Positions 26,356-36,200 of a DNA stretch of 64,000 nucleotides are shown here, piece after piece (the stretch's first letter is position 1; every line of letters starts with the position of its first letter). The notes below the pieces were generated by a model. It was not told where the DNA came from. It was given only the letters and a program-made list of their open reading frames with translations, and searched no databases. The stretch comes from Marivita sp. (GTDB lineage: Bacteria; Pseudomonadota; Alphaproteobacteria; Rhodobacterales; Rhodobacteraceae), in assembly GCF_020055675.1 (NCBI RefSeq), contig NZ_JAIPUS010000003.1, positions 62,001-126,000 on the forward strand, in the 5' to 3' direction. The translations under genes were made by a program, and so were the position numbers.

Positions 26356-27480
26356 ATGCAGATGAACCGACGCATTTTCGGGTTGGGGCTCATTGGCCTT
26401 GGCCTATCCGCCTGTTCGCGCAGCGGACCCGGCCCGTCCGGCACGGCAACAGGTTTGCCCGCCAATTTGCGGCCTGTGCCGAACGGCGCCTATGACAACT
26501 GGGTGGCCGCGTTTCAGGGGCGCGCCGCGGCGCAGGGGATTTCCCGATCCACGCTTGTGGCGGCATTCCGGGGCACCGGATACCTGCCCGGCGTTGTCAC
26601 GCGCGACCGCAACCAGACCGAATTCACGCGCAGCCTTGAGGATTATCTGTCCATCGCGGCCTCGGACGAGCGGGTCCGGAAGGGCCGCGCCGCCTTTGAC
26701 CGCCACCGTGGCACGCTCAATGCGCTGGAGGAGCGCTACGGCGTCGATGCCCGGATCCTCTGCGCGATATGGGGGCTGGAGAGTTTCTATGGCGAACGAC
26801 GCGGACAGGTGCCGGTGATCTCGGCGACCTCGACGCTGGCGTTTGACGGGCGGCGTGGACGTTTCTTTGAACAGCAATTGATCGCGGCGCTGAAAATTCT
26901 CAAAAATGGCGATATTCCCGCCGCGCAGATGACCGGAAGCTGGGCTGGCGCGATGGGACATACGCAGTTTATTCCGACCTCTTACCTGCAATTCGCCGTC
27001 GACTATACCGGCGATGGGCGGCGCGACATCTGGTCAGATGATCCGACGGATGCACTGGCCTCCGCGGCCGCGTACCTGCAACGCAATGGCTGGACGCGGG
27101 GCCTTGGCTGGGGCAGCGCGTCGCCCAACGGGTCACTGCAGCCGCAGCCCGGGGGACCACGCTTTGCAACCACCTCGAATTTCCGTGTGATCAAGCGCTA
27201 CAACAATTCCGATGCTTATGCGATCGGTGTCGGGCACCTGGCCGACCGGATCGGTGGCGCGGGGCCGCTCCGCGCGCGCTTTCCACCCGATGCCAACGGC
27301 TTGACCAAGGCGGACCGGGTCGCGTTGCAAACGCGTTTGACCGAGCGGGGCTTTGATACGCAAGGCGTGGACGGGGTCATCGGACCGAATACCGAAACCG
27401 CCATCCGCGCCTATCAGAGCAGTCGCGGCCTGCCGGTGACGGGAACGCCGTCGCAGGCGCTGTTGCAAAGCTTGCGTTGA
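26356..27480 (+). CDS. MltB-type lytic murein transglycosylase lipoprotein
   Basis: A 374-aa outer-membrane lipoprotein, with lipobox LGLSAC in MNRRIFGLGLIGLGLSAC. The catalytic domain (about 50-290) shows the Glu in IWGLESFYGERRG, then GSWAGAMGHTQFIPTSY and DYTGDGRRDIW typical of the SLT_2/MltB group. A C-terminal peptidoglycan-binding PGB_1 domain follows (LQTRLTERGFDTQGVDGVIGPNTETAIRAYQ). It cleaves glycan strands to 1,6-anhydromuropeptides. The start is ATG 26356, with ATG 26362 as an alternative. The next gene begins 4 bases later. Confidence 0.93.
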   Translation: MQMNRRIFGLGLIGLGLSACSRSGPGPSGTATGLPANLRPVPNGAYDNWVAAFQGRAAAQGISRSTLVAAFRGTGYLPGVVTRDRNQTEFTRSLEDYLSIAASDERVRKGRAAFDRHRGTLNALEERYGVDARILCAIWGLESFYGERRGQVPVISATSTLAFDGRRGRFFEQQLIAALKILKNGDIPAAQMTGSWAGAMGHTQFIPTSYLQFAVDYTGDGRRDIWSDDPTDALASAAAYLQRNGWTRGLGWGSASPNGSLQPQPGGPRFATTSNFRVIKRYNNSDAYAIGVGHLADRIGGAGPLRARFPPDANGLTKADRVALQTRLTERGFDTQGVDGVIGPNTETAIRAYQSSRGLPVTGTPSQALLQSLR

Positions 27481-27483
27481 GCC

Positions 27484-27933
27484 ATGCTGCGCCTGTTTCG
27501 ATGGGTGCGGTCGACGGTGGTCCTGTTGTGGCTTTGCGCAGCCTTGGCGGTCAGCGTCGTGACCCTTGGCCTGCACGCGCTGACGTTGTCGGCCCAGGTT
27601 GCTGCAGTGTCCGCCAGCGCATCGGCTGCGGCAGTGCGCCACCGCAAGGAAATGGCCCGGGCCGTCGCGCGCGCCAAGGCCAAGGCGCGGTTGCGGCGCC
27701 TGGTCGTGGCCGTGCCGTTCGTCGGTGGCGGGGCCGCGCTGGCCTTCGAGACGCAGGATTTCCGGGCGTGGCAGGACAGCAATCCCGAGGGAACGGTCGG
27801 CGACTATTCCTGCGAGGTGGCGGAGTTGAGCGCCGAGGTTGTGGACGAGGTCTTGCGGGATCTGCCGGACAGCGTGCGACCGTCACGTGACGTGGTTCTG
27901 AACAAATTGCCGGACTGTGCGGAGCTGGAGTGA
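27484..27933 (+). CDS. Small membrane protein of unknown function
   Basis: A 149-aa protein that I do not recognise. It has one N-terminal membrane segment (TVVLLWLCAALAVSVVTLGLHALTL), an Ala/Arg/Lys-rich helical stretch (RHRKEMARAVARAKAKARLRR) that may be a coiled coil, and a second hydrophobic segment (LVVAVPFVGGGAALAF). An acidic tail with two Cys (YSCEVAELSAEVVDEVL, PDCAELE) ends it. It starts 4 bases after the transglycosylase stop, so the two are probably coupled and may both act at the envelope. Confidence 0.72.
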   Translation: MLRLFRWVRSTVVLLWLCAALAVSVVTLGLHALTLSAQVAAVSASASAAAVRHRKEMARAVARAKAKARLRRLVVAVPFVGGGAALAFETQDFRAWQDSNPEGTVGDYSCEVAELSAEVVDEVLRDLPDSVRPSRDVVLNKLPDCAELE

Positions 27934-28104
27934 CGACGCCTTTTCGAGGGCGCCCAAATTATGTGCAGCAAGGCGAATATAGCCCAATAATCATGCACGC
28001 AGGGCTGGCGTGCGGGTCGAGACGCATCCGACTCATCTCATTTCCTGCCCAGATGCGTAAGCCGGGTTCAAACGGCCCCGCATGACGGACGACAACTGAC
28101 ACCC

Positions 28105-28929
28105 ATGACGCATCTGACCGCTCTGCCAACCTTTCCGCCACGCGCCCACGGCAAGATGCACATTGCCGCCAAGCTGCGCGATGCCGCTGCGTCGGTATTG
28201 GCGGATTTGCATCAGACCGGATCGGCCAAGGTACTTGTGACCCCGGCCCGCGATGCAGTGGAGGGAGTGATACTCAACACCTCCGGCGGGTTGACAGGCG
28301 GGGACACGTTCTCGGTGTCGGCCGAGGCACGGCGCGATGCGCGGCTGCGGCTGACCACCCAGGCGGCGGAGCGCGTGTATCGCACCGCCGATGACAGCAC
28401 GGCGCAGGTGCGCACCCGTCTGGTCGCGGACCGGGGCGCGCGGATTGATTGGCTGCCGCAGGAAACGATCCTGTTCCAGAACGGTGCGTTGTGCCGGTCG
28501 CTTCATGTCAAGATGGCGGATGACGCCCGTGTGTTGATCGTTGAACCAGTGCTGTTCGGACGTCTTGCCATGGGCGAGGTCGTGACCCGGGCGCGGTTCG
28601 CCGATCGTATCTCGATTGACCGGGGCGGCGAGCCCTTGTTCCGCGACGCCAGTGCCCTGAACGGCGATATCGCGACGGCGCTCGATCGTCCGGCACTTGG
28701 CGCTGGTGCGCGTGCGATGGCACTTGTGGTGTTTGCCGCGCCGGAGGCCGAAGCGCACCTGGAACCGATGCGCGCGATGCTGCCGAAAGCGGCAGGCGTG
28801 TCGCTGGTGCAGGACGGTCTGCTGGTCCTGCGCGCGCTGGCGGCGGATGGCCTTGCATTGCGCCGGACCCTGCTCCCTGTTCTGGACAGGCTGAGCGATG
28901 ACACCCTGCCGCGATCCTGGAGACTGTAA
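28105..28929 (+). CDS. ureD: Urease accessory protein UreD
   Basis: A 274-aa chaperone that binds apo-urease with UreF and UreG during nickel insertion. Conserved parts are VILNTSGGLTGGDTFSVS and TTQAAERVYR, then WLPQETILFQNG. It is first in a complete structural and accessory urease operon. It starts 171 bases after the previous gene, and that gap probably holds the operon promoter. The start codon lacks a strong ribosome-binding site. Confidence 0.95.
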   Translation: MTHLTALPTFPPRAHGKMHIAAKLRDAAASVLADLHQTGSAKVLVTPARDAVEGVILNTSGGLTGGDTFSVSAEARRDARLRLTTQAAERVYRTADDSTAQVRTRLVADRGARIDWLPQETILFQNGALCRSLHVKMADDARVLIVEPVLFGRLAMGEVVTRARFADRISIDRGGEPLFRDASALNGDIATALDRPALGAGARAMALVVFAAPEAEAHLEPMRAMLPKAAGVSLVQDGLLVLRALAADGLALRRTLLPVLDRLSDDTLPRSWRL

Positions 28930-28932
28930 GGC

Positions 28933-29235
28933 ATGAATCTGACCCCCCGCGAAAAGGACAAGTTGCTTGTCGCCATGGCCGCCGAAGTGGCGCGCAAACG
29001 GCTGGCCCGTGGCGTGAAGCTGAACCATCCCGAGGCGATTGCGCTGATCACCGATACGGTGGTCGAAGGCGCGCGCGACGGCAGGTCCGTGGCCGACATG
29101 ATGCAGGCCGGGGCGCAGGTGATCACCCGCGACCACTGCATGGAGGGTGTGCCCGAAATGATCCACGAAGTGCAGGTCGAGGCGACGTTCCCAGACGGCA
29201 CCAAGCTCGTGACGGTGCACAATCCGATCCGGTGA
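28933..29235 (+). CDS. ureA: Urease gamma subunit UreA
   Basis: A 100-aa subunit of urease, which hydrolyses urea to ammonia and carbamate. The sequence begins [23 protein letters not shown] and has [10 protein letters not shown] and the C-terminal [11 protein letters not shown], matching UreA over its whole length. It starts 3 bases after ureD. Confidence 0.97.
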   Translation: MNLTPREKDKLLVAMAAEVARKRLARGVKLNHPEAIALITDTVVEGARDGRSVADMMQAGAQVITRDHCMEGVPEMIHEVQVEATFPDGTKLVTVHNPIR

Positions 29236-29277
29236 ATTTGCATGTTTGTCAAAGAGAAGAAGCGAAGAGGTATGACC

Positions 29278-29457
29278 ATGAAAAACTGTTTTGCTTTGGC
29301 TGCGGTGGCATTGACCTGGGCGTCTGCCGCCATGGCACATCCCGGCGCGCATGTGCATCCACATGATGGCGCGCATTGGCTGACGGTGGTTTCCGCGCTT
29401 GGTCTCATCGCCGTGGCCGGCGGGCTTGCCGCCGCGCGCTTGCGGGCGCGCAAATGA
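29278..29457 (+). CDS. His-rich small membrane protein inside the urease operon
   Basis: A 59-aa protein started at ATG 29278, with GAGG 7 bases upstream; upstream in-frame ATGs are poorer. It has a signal peptide ([17 protein letters not shown]), then a short periplasmic [14 protein letters not shown], and one membrane segment ([19 protein letters not shown]) with a basic end. Five His within about 14 residues suggest nickel or other metal binding near the membrane. It overlaps the ureB start by 4 bases, so it is translationally coupled to ureB. No named family is recognised; a nickel supply role is inferred from composition and position. Confidence 0.75.
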   Translation: MKNCFALAAVALTWASAAMAHPGAHVHPHDGAHWLTVVSALGLIAVAGGLAAARLRARK

Positions 29458-29759
29458 TCCCCGGAGAACTGTTCCCGGCGGAAGGCTCGCTGACCCTGAA
29501 CCCCGACCGCAAAGCGATCACGCTGATGGTCGCCAATACCGGTGATCGTCCGGTGCAGGTTGGCAGCCATTATCATTTCGCTGAAGCCAACCCGGCGCTG
29601 GAGTTCGACCGGGATGCGGCGCGCGGGCATCGCCTTGATATCGCACCGGGAACGGCGGTGCGGTTCGAACCGGGACAACGCCGCGAGGTGCAGGTGATCC
29701 CCTTGGTGGGCGCCGGTCGTGTGATCGGTTTCAATCAACAGGTCATGGGAGCGCTTTAG
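29454..29759 (+). CDS. ureB: Urease beta subunit UreB
   Basis: A 101-aa urease subunit, started at ATG 29454 ([11 protein letters not shown]); the tracked ORF adds 26 residues from the neighbouring frame. Conserved UreB segments are [33 protein letters not shown] and NQQVMGAL. It overlaps the His-rich protein gene upstream and is separated from ureC by another small gene. Confidence 0.96.
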   Translation: MIPGELFPAEGSLTLNPDRKAITLMVANTGDRPVQVGSHYHFAEANPALEFDRDAARGHRLDIAPGTAVRFEPGQRREVQVIPLVGAGRVIGFNQQVMGAL

Positions 29760-29760
29760 G

Positions 29761-30075
29761 ATGGCCAGGGGTGTAATGCCGGTCGAGTATTGGTCCAACG
29801 CTGTGCAGATCGGCCTTGTAAAGGCACAGGCGCAGGGCGTGATTGCGATGCGCCTGTTGGGGGCAATGGGCGTTTGGTCCGTGCCGCCCTCTGAAAACAG
29901 CCGGATGCTGACCGAAAAACTCTTTGCCTTTTCAAAGGGCGGTCAGGACGCATCGCGGGCCGCATGGGCGGGCGAAAACGCGGATGTCATCGCATCGGCG
30001 GCGGTCAAGCCGATCCGGCAGAAGATCCGCGCCAACCATCGCCGCCTGACGAAACGTGGGATCAAACGGAAATGA
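29761..30075 (+). CDS. Small phasin-like protein between ureB and ureC
   Basis: A 104-aa basic, mostly helical protein of unknown function that starts 1 base after the ureB stop. It contains [32 protein letters not shown] and ends in a Lys/Arg-rich tail ([20 protein letters not shown]). Alpha-helical proteins of this type are seen in alphaproteobacteria and are sometimes labelled 'antifreeze'. That label is probably not informative. It is coupled to the urease genes on both sides, and its role there is unknown. Confidence 0.78.
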   Translation: MARGVMPVEYWSNAVQIGLVKAQAQGVIAMRLLGAMGVWSVPPSENSRMLTEKLFAFSKGGQDASRAAWAGENADVIASAAVKPIRQKIRANHRRLTKRGIKRK

Positions 30076-30076
30076 T

Positions 30077-31837
<1,761 letters not shown>

Positions 31838-31924
31838 TGCGGGCCGGTCCAAGGGCATGCACGTCGCAACGCGGCCTGATGCGCCTGGTCGGTCGCGTCA
31901 CATCGCTAACCTGAGAAGTCCCAG

Positions 31925-32365
31925 ATGCTCACAGCCTCTACCTACCACCCCCACACCCACGGCACCCCTGCCGACACGATTTCCCTAAGCTACGAGTCCC
32001 GCTTCCTGCGGCGGCGCGTTCTGACCACCGATGGCGGCCTGTCCTTCCTGCTCGATCTGGAACAGACCACATCGCTCGATCAAAAAGGCGCGCTCAAACT
32101 CGGGGACGGGCGCGAGATCGAGGTGATCGCCGCCCCGGAACCGCTTCTGGAGATCACCGGTGACGATCTCGTCCGCCTTGCATGGCACATCGGTAATCGC
32201 CACACGCCGTGCCAGGTTGAACAAACCCGCCTGTTGATCCAGCCCGATCACGTGATCCGTGACATGCTGGGAAAGCTGGGTGCCACGGTGATGGAACGTG
32301 TCGAACCGTTCACCCCCGAAGGAGGCGCGTATGGTCATGGACGGACCCATTCGCACGCCCACTGA
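31925..32365 (+). CDS. ureE: Urease nickel metallochaperone UreE
   Basis: A 146-aa nickel-binding chaperone. Features are SLSYESRFLRRRVL, a central WHIGNRHTPCQV (the conserved nickel-site region), and a C-terminal tail [11 protein letters not shown]. An N-terminal YHPHTHG adds further His. It is followed by ureF, whose start overlaps the end of ureE by about 35 bases. The ribosome-binding site is poor, so translation may depend on coupling. Confidence 0.93.
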   Translation: MLTASTYHPHTHGTPADTISLSYESRFLRRRVLTTDGGLSFLLDLEQTTSLDQKGALKLGDGREIEVIAAPEPLLEITGDDLVRLAWHIGNRHTPCQVEQTRLLIQPDHVIRDMLGKLGATVMERVEPFTPEGGAYGHGRTHSHAH

Positions 32366-32987
32366 CCCGGTCCTGACGCTGGCGCAATGGTTGTCGCCGG
32401 GCTTTCCCATCGGGGCCTTCGCCTATTCCAGCGGGCTGGAGCAGGCGATTGCCGACGGGGTCGTCACGCCCGCAACAGTGGAGGATTGGCTGTCGGACAT
32501 GCTGCGCGACGGAAACGGGATGGTCGACGCGATCCTGATCCGGGTTGCGGCCCATGCGGTCAATCCAATCGAGGTGGACCAGATTGCGCGGGCCGTCTGC
32601 CCCAGCCGCGAACGTCTGCTGGAGATCGACGCGCAGGGGGCGGCCTTTTGTGCCCAACTGCGCGCGACCTGGCACGTCGAGGCGACGGGCCTGACTTATC
32701 CTGTCGCTCTTGGAGTCGGTATCCGCCAACTTGACCTGCCGCTGACGCTTGCGGTGCAAATGTACCTGCATGCCTGGGTGAGTGCCGTGGTCGCCGCCTG
32801 CCAACGCCTGATGGCGCTGGGCCAGACCGAGGCGCAGCGGATCGTCGCCGCCCTTGCGCCGCTTTGCTCGGACGTCGCAAGGGCAAGCAAGGACAAGACC
32901 CTGAACGATCTGACAAACCAGAGCTTTGCCGCCGATATCGCGGCAATGCGTCACGAAACCCTCAGCCCAAGGATTTTCCGCACATGA
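32331..32987 (+). CDS. ureF: Urease accessory protein UreF
   Basis: A 218-aa all-helical protein that links UreD-urease to the GTPase UreG. Conserved parts are [23 protein letters not shown] and the central [19 protein letters not shown]. The start is chosen at ATG 32331 because GGAGG lies 7 bases upstream; ATG 32337 is an alternative. It overlaps ureE at its 5' end and ureG at its 3' end by 4 bases (ATGA). Confidence 0.95.
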   Translation: MVMDGPIRTPTDPVLTLAQWLSPGFPIGAFAYSSGLEQAIADGVVTPATVEDWLSDMLRDGNGMVDAILIRVAAHAVNPIEVDQIARAVCPSRERLLEIDAQGAAFCAQLRATWHVEATGLTYPVALGVGIRQLDLPLTLAVQMYLHAWVSAVVAACQRLMALGQTEAQRIVAALAPLCSDVARASKDKTLNDLTNQSFAADIAAMRHETLSPRIFRT

Positions 32988-33595
32988 CCTCCCGCAATGG
33001 ACCCTTACGCGTTGGTATCGGCGGCCCGGTGGGGGCCGGGAAAACCTCGCTCACGGCGGCGCTCGCCAAACGGTTGAAAGAGACTCATTCGGTGGGGGTG
33101 ATCACCAATGACATCTACACGCAGGAAGACGCCGAAGCGTTGATGCGGATGCAGATCCTGCCGCAGGACCGGGTGATCGGGGTGGAAACCGGCGGCTGCC
33201 CGCACACCGCGATCCGCGAGGACGCGTCGATCAACCTTGCCGCCGTGGCCGAGATGGTCAAACGCCACCCGGATGTCGAGGTCGTATTGATCGAATCGGG
33301 TGGCGACAACCTGTCGGCCACCTTCAGCCCGGAACTGGCCGATGTGACGCTCTATGTGATCGACGTCGCGGCGGGAGAGGAGATCCCGCGCAAGGGCGGC
33401 CCGGCGCTGACCCGGTCGGACATCCTGGTGATCAACAAGACCGATCTTGCCCCGCATGTCGGCGCGTCCCTCGACGTGATGAAGCGCGACGCGACACGAG
33501 TGCGCAACGATCGGCCCTTCGTCTTTGCGTCGATACGGCAAGAGGACGGCGTTGATGCCGTCCTGACGCATTTGAAAGACCTGAGTGGTCTTTAA
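32984..33595 (+). CDS. ureG: Urease accessory GTPase UreG
   Basis: A 203-aa SIMIBI-class GTPase that drives nickel delivery. The P-loop is [15 protein letters not shown], the metal-binding CPH is in [11 protein letters not shown], and the guanine-recognition motif NKTD is in [12 protein letters not shown]. The start at ATG 32984 overlaps the ureF stop. It is the last gene of the operon, and no clear terminator follows. Confidence 0.97.
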   Translation: MTSRNGPLRVGIGGPVGAGKTSLTAALAKRLKETHSVGVITNDIYTQEDAEALMRMQILPQDRVIGVETGGCPHTAIREDASINLAAVAEMVKRHPDVEVVLIESGGDNLSATFSPELADVTLYVIDVAAGEEIPRKGGPALTRSDILVINKTDLAPHVGASLDVMKRDATRVRNDRPFVFASIRQEDGVDAVLTHLKDLSGL

Positions 33596-33692
33596 GGTCT
33601 TGTCATCTGGACGCGGTATGTTTGCCAAATGTATGCAAGATATGTATTTTCTGGATATCGAGTGCATTTTTAACAACAAGTAACGGTGGGGC

Positions 33693-34151
33693 ATGGCCGA
33701 AACTGGCAAACAAATCGCGGCATTGCCAATGCGTTGGAAAGACAACGGCGATTTCCGGGTGCTGATGGTCACCTCGCGGGATACCGGGCGCTGGATCATG
33801 CCGAAGGGATGGACCATGGATGGCAAAAAGCCGTGGACTGCCGCCGAGATCGAAGCGCTGGAAGAGGCGGGCGCGGTTGGCTATATCGGGCAGGATGTGA
33901 TCGGCACCTACACCTACAAGAAGAGGCTTGGCGATGGCAGCTCGCTGAAATGCGAGGTCGATGTCTATCCGATGGTTGTCGAAAAACTGAAGCGCAATTG
34001 GAAAGAGCGCGGCCAACGCAAGCGCCGTTGGTTCAGCGCCAAGGATGCAGCCAAGCGTGTGAGCGAGCCGAAGCTGGCAAAACTGCTCAAGAGCCTGTCG
34101 AAAAAACCAGCCAAACAACCGGTGATCCGAGACTTCCTCAAGGCGTCTTGA
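33693..34151 (+). CDS. Nudix-fold protein with an altered Nudix box
   Basis: A 152-aa protein of the diphosphoinositol polyphosphate phosphohydrolase-like type (RWIMPKGWTMDGKKPW.., EALEEAGA). Aligned to G-x5-E-x7-R-E-U-x-E-E-x-G-U, the spacing is exact and the metal-binding E16, E19 and E20 are kept, but E7 is Lys and R15 is Ile. The C-terminal half is strongly basic (KKRLGDG, RKRRWFS, KLLKSLSKKPAKQP). It follows an AT-rich gap after ureG that probably holds its own promoter. It may be active on a nucleotide or polyphosphate substrate, but the altered box leaves this open. Confidence 0.87.
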   Translation: MAETGKQIAALPMRWKDNGDFRVLMVTSRDTGRWIMPKGWTMDGKKPWTAAEIEALEEAGAVGYIGQDVIGTYTYKKRLGDGSSLKCEVDVYPMVVEKLKRNWKERGQRKRRWFSAKDAAKRVSEPKLAKLLKSLSKKPAKQPVIRDFLKAS

Positions 34152-34162
34152 ACACGGTCAAA

Positions 34163-34178
34163 TCCACGAAAGCGTGGA
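34163..34178. terminator. Small hairpin between convergent genes
   Basis: TCCACG-AAAG-CGTGGA forms a 6-bp stem in the 57-base gap between the Nudix gene and the convergent diheme peroxidase gene. There is no T-run on either strand, so terminator function is uncertain. Confidence 0.3.
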
Positions 34179-34208
34179 ATAAACCATCTGCCCGCGTTTT
34201 TTCGCGAC

Positions 34209-35468
34209 TCAATCGACCGGCAGTCCGCTTGGCACCCTGTCGGGCCGTCCCAGAGGGCGGTCCAGGGCCGTTTTACCGGTCAGGCTTTCGAGGAACGCCA
34301 CGATATCGTCGACCTCTGCCTCGGAGAGCGTCACGGGGCGGGTATCGAGTGTTGCCGCCTGTCGTGCCATTTCGAAACGGTCGGACCGGATCACGAAATC
34401 AATCTCGTGCAGCCATGAAATTTCGGGCAGTTTTGCCTGTGCCGGGGTCCAATCGGCCCGTGCCTTGGCCGGGTCGGCCATGTGACGCACCATATCGCGC
34501 AACGAGGTGTAGGCCCCGTTATGCCCGTAAGGCGCGGTCAGCGCGACATTGCGCAGCTGCGGTGTGCGAAAGCGGTAGGCGTCTTCCAGATCGTCGGTCG
34601 CGCCCATGCGCCCGACGTCGCGCGGGACCGGATCCCAGCGGCGCGTGCGGCCGGGGCCAAAGGCGGGCAGCGCCATCGCGTGGAAATCCTGATCGCTCAG
34701 CAGCGGCCCATTGTGACACTGCGCGCAGCCTGCCTTGCCAAAGAACAAGTGCCGCCCACGCTCGGCATCGGCAGGCAGCGGGGTTCCATCGGTCAGGAAC
34801 GCGTCATAGGGGCTATCGTAATTTGCCCACTCCGTTCCGATAAAGGCCGCCAGTGCATTTCCGATCTCGACAATCGTGACATCCTCGGGCCGGTCGATAT
34901 GGTCGAATGCCGCAACGAACATGGCGCCGTATTCGGGGATCGTGCGCACCCGCTTGGCGAGGATCGGCCAACCCAGATCGATCCGGTCGGTCACCGCTCC
35001 GATCACGGCGTTTTCGCCAACGTTGCCAGCCATTTCGAACTGCGATGCCATCGGCAAAAGCGCCTGCGCGGCCAGCACCGTTTCAAGCCCCTGTGGCAGC
35101 CATTCTTCCGCCGGGCTGTCAAAGCCATTGCCGTAGATATCCGACACCTCCAGCCGTCCATCGTGGAAAAGGGTGTCCACGTCCTTGTGTCCAAGGTTCC
35201 ACAGCGCCGGCGCGTTGCGCGGTATGCGCTTGGCAATGCGGTCCGCGCCATCGCCGGGCGTGCGGTCCGGACCAAGGCCGCGGCCCCCCTCACCGATGCC
35301 GAGCGACAGACCGTCAGTGCCCCCGAGATCGTGATGATGGCAGGTGCCGCAGGAAATATTCCTGTTGCCTGCCAGGATCTTGTCGTAGAATAAAAGCTGG
35401 CCCAGTTTGGCCTGACCCGCGTCGAAATCGATGAAATCCTCGGCAGTGATCGGCTCGGCCAGGGCCAT
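34209..35468 (-). CDS. MauG/cytochrome c peroxidase-like diheme protein
   Basis: A diheme c-type protein of about 420 aa. The two heme-binding motifs are CGTCHH (about residue 31) and CAQCHN (about residue 236), in the order usual for CcpA/MauG. Other conserved blocks are LGQLLFYDKILAGNRNISC and TPQLRNVALTAPYGHNGAY. The minimal start is ATG 35468 (MALAEP), but this would lack a complete signal. The in-frame TTG at 35498 adds LFPLCLGAR and gives a short signal-like start; codons further upstream are possible and overlap the divergent Sel1 gene. It should act in the periplasm, reducing peroxide or oxidising a protein, with electrons from a small cytochrome or cupredoxin. Confidence 0.88.
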   Translation of the reverse strand: MALAEPITAEDFIDFDAGQAKLGQLLFYDKILAGNRNISCGTCHHHDLGGTDGLSLGIGEGGRGLGPDRTPGDGADRIAKRIPRNAPALWNLGHKDVDTLFHDGRLEVSDIYGNGFDSPAEEWLPQGLETVLAAQALLPMASQFEMAGNVGENAVIGAVTDRIDLGWPILAKRVRTIPEYGAMFVAAFDHIDRPEDVTIVEIGNALAAFIGTEWANYDSPYDAFLTDGTPLPADAERGRHLFFGKAGCAQCHNGPLLSDQDFHAMALPAFGPGRTRRWDPVPRDVGRMGATDDLEDAYRFRTPQLRNVALTAPYGHNGAYTSLRDMVRHMADPAKARADWTPAQAKLPEISWLHEIDFVIRSDRFEMARQAATLDTRPVTLSEAEVDDIVAFLESLTGKTALDRPLGRPDRVPSGLPVD

Positions 35469-35504
35469 CCGGGCGCCGAGGCACAAAGGGAAGAGCAAAC
35501 CAAG

Positions 35505-35981
35505 ATGAAGCCGAGCGGATGGTTGTTTGTTCTGTGCACGTTTGCGGGACCGGCCCTTGCCGATATCGAGGACGCGCGCGACCTGATGGAGGAGGGGCAG
35601 TTTGCAGAAGCGCGCGAGGCGCTCTGGCCTGCGGCGCGCTCGGGCAATGCCGAGGCCGAGGAACTGATCGGTGTGATGTACGCGCTGGGTCTGGGGGTCG
35701 AGCAGGACTATGTCCGCGCCTTTGACTGGTACCTGCGGTCCGCGATGAAGGGCCATGCGGGCGCGCAATCGGGTGTCGGATGGTATTACGAGACCGGATT
35801 GGGCATGCCCGCCCCCGATCTCGTGCGGGCCTTCCTCTGGTACCAGCTGAGCACGATCGGCGGCGACCCCGACGCGGCGGTCTCGGTCGAGGAGGTGGTC
35901 AAGAAAATGACACCGGAGCAGATCGAACATGCGCAAACGCTCGTGGATGATTACCGGGTCTGGCTCTACCCGTTTCGCTGA
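35505..35981 (+). CDS. Exported Sel1-repeat (TPR-like) protein
   Basis: A 158-aa protein with a signal peptide (WLFVLCTFAGPALA). Helical Sel1-type repeats follow: EARDLMEEGQFAEAREALWPAARSGNAEAEELIGVMYALG, then QDYVRAFDWYLRSAMKGHAGAQSGVGWYYETG, then LVRAFLWYQLS. Sel1 repeats mediate protein contacts. It is divergent from the diheme protein with start codons only a few to 37 bases apart, so both share a promoter region that overlaps coding sequence. Confidence 0.86.
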   Translation: MKPSGWLFVLCTFAGPALADIEDARDLMEEGQFAEAREALWPAARSGNAEAEELIGVMYALGLGVEQDYVRAFDWYLRSAMKGHAGAQSGVGWYYETGLGMPAPDLVRAFLWYQLSTIGGDPDAAVSVEEVVKKMTPEQIEHAQTLVDDYRVWLYPFR

Positions 35982-36200
35982 GTTTTGCGAATTGTCCTGC
36001 CACAGGCAAGTGGCGGAATTTGGGCGCCGGCCCCCAGAAGGCTGTTGCTTTTGATGTCGGACCCCGAAACCCGTGTCATTTCCTGTCGCATGAGGAAAGA
36101 GGGTCTGTCCCGGCGGCGCAAGACCCGCGTGTCGTGAGAACTGGCAGAGATCGTCTGGGCGGGTTATGCAATGCAAAGATCAGAATAGGGAGAGCGACTC

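Noticed and set aside
25484-26365. 293-codon plus-strand ORF antisense to the BKACE gene
   Set aside because: Arg/Gly/His-rich shadow of a well-supported TIM-barrel enzyme.
34209-36176. 655-codon ORF as one long diheme protein
   Set aside because: The N-terminal ~230 codons are antisense to the Sel1 gene and lack homology-like features; the diheme protein begins at about 35468-35498.
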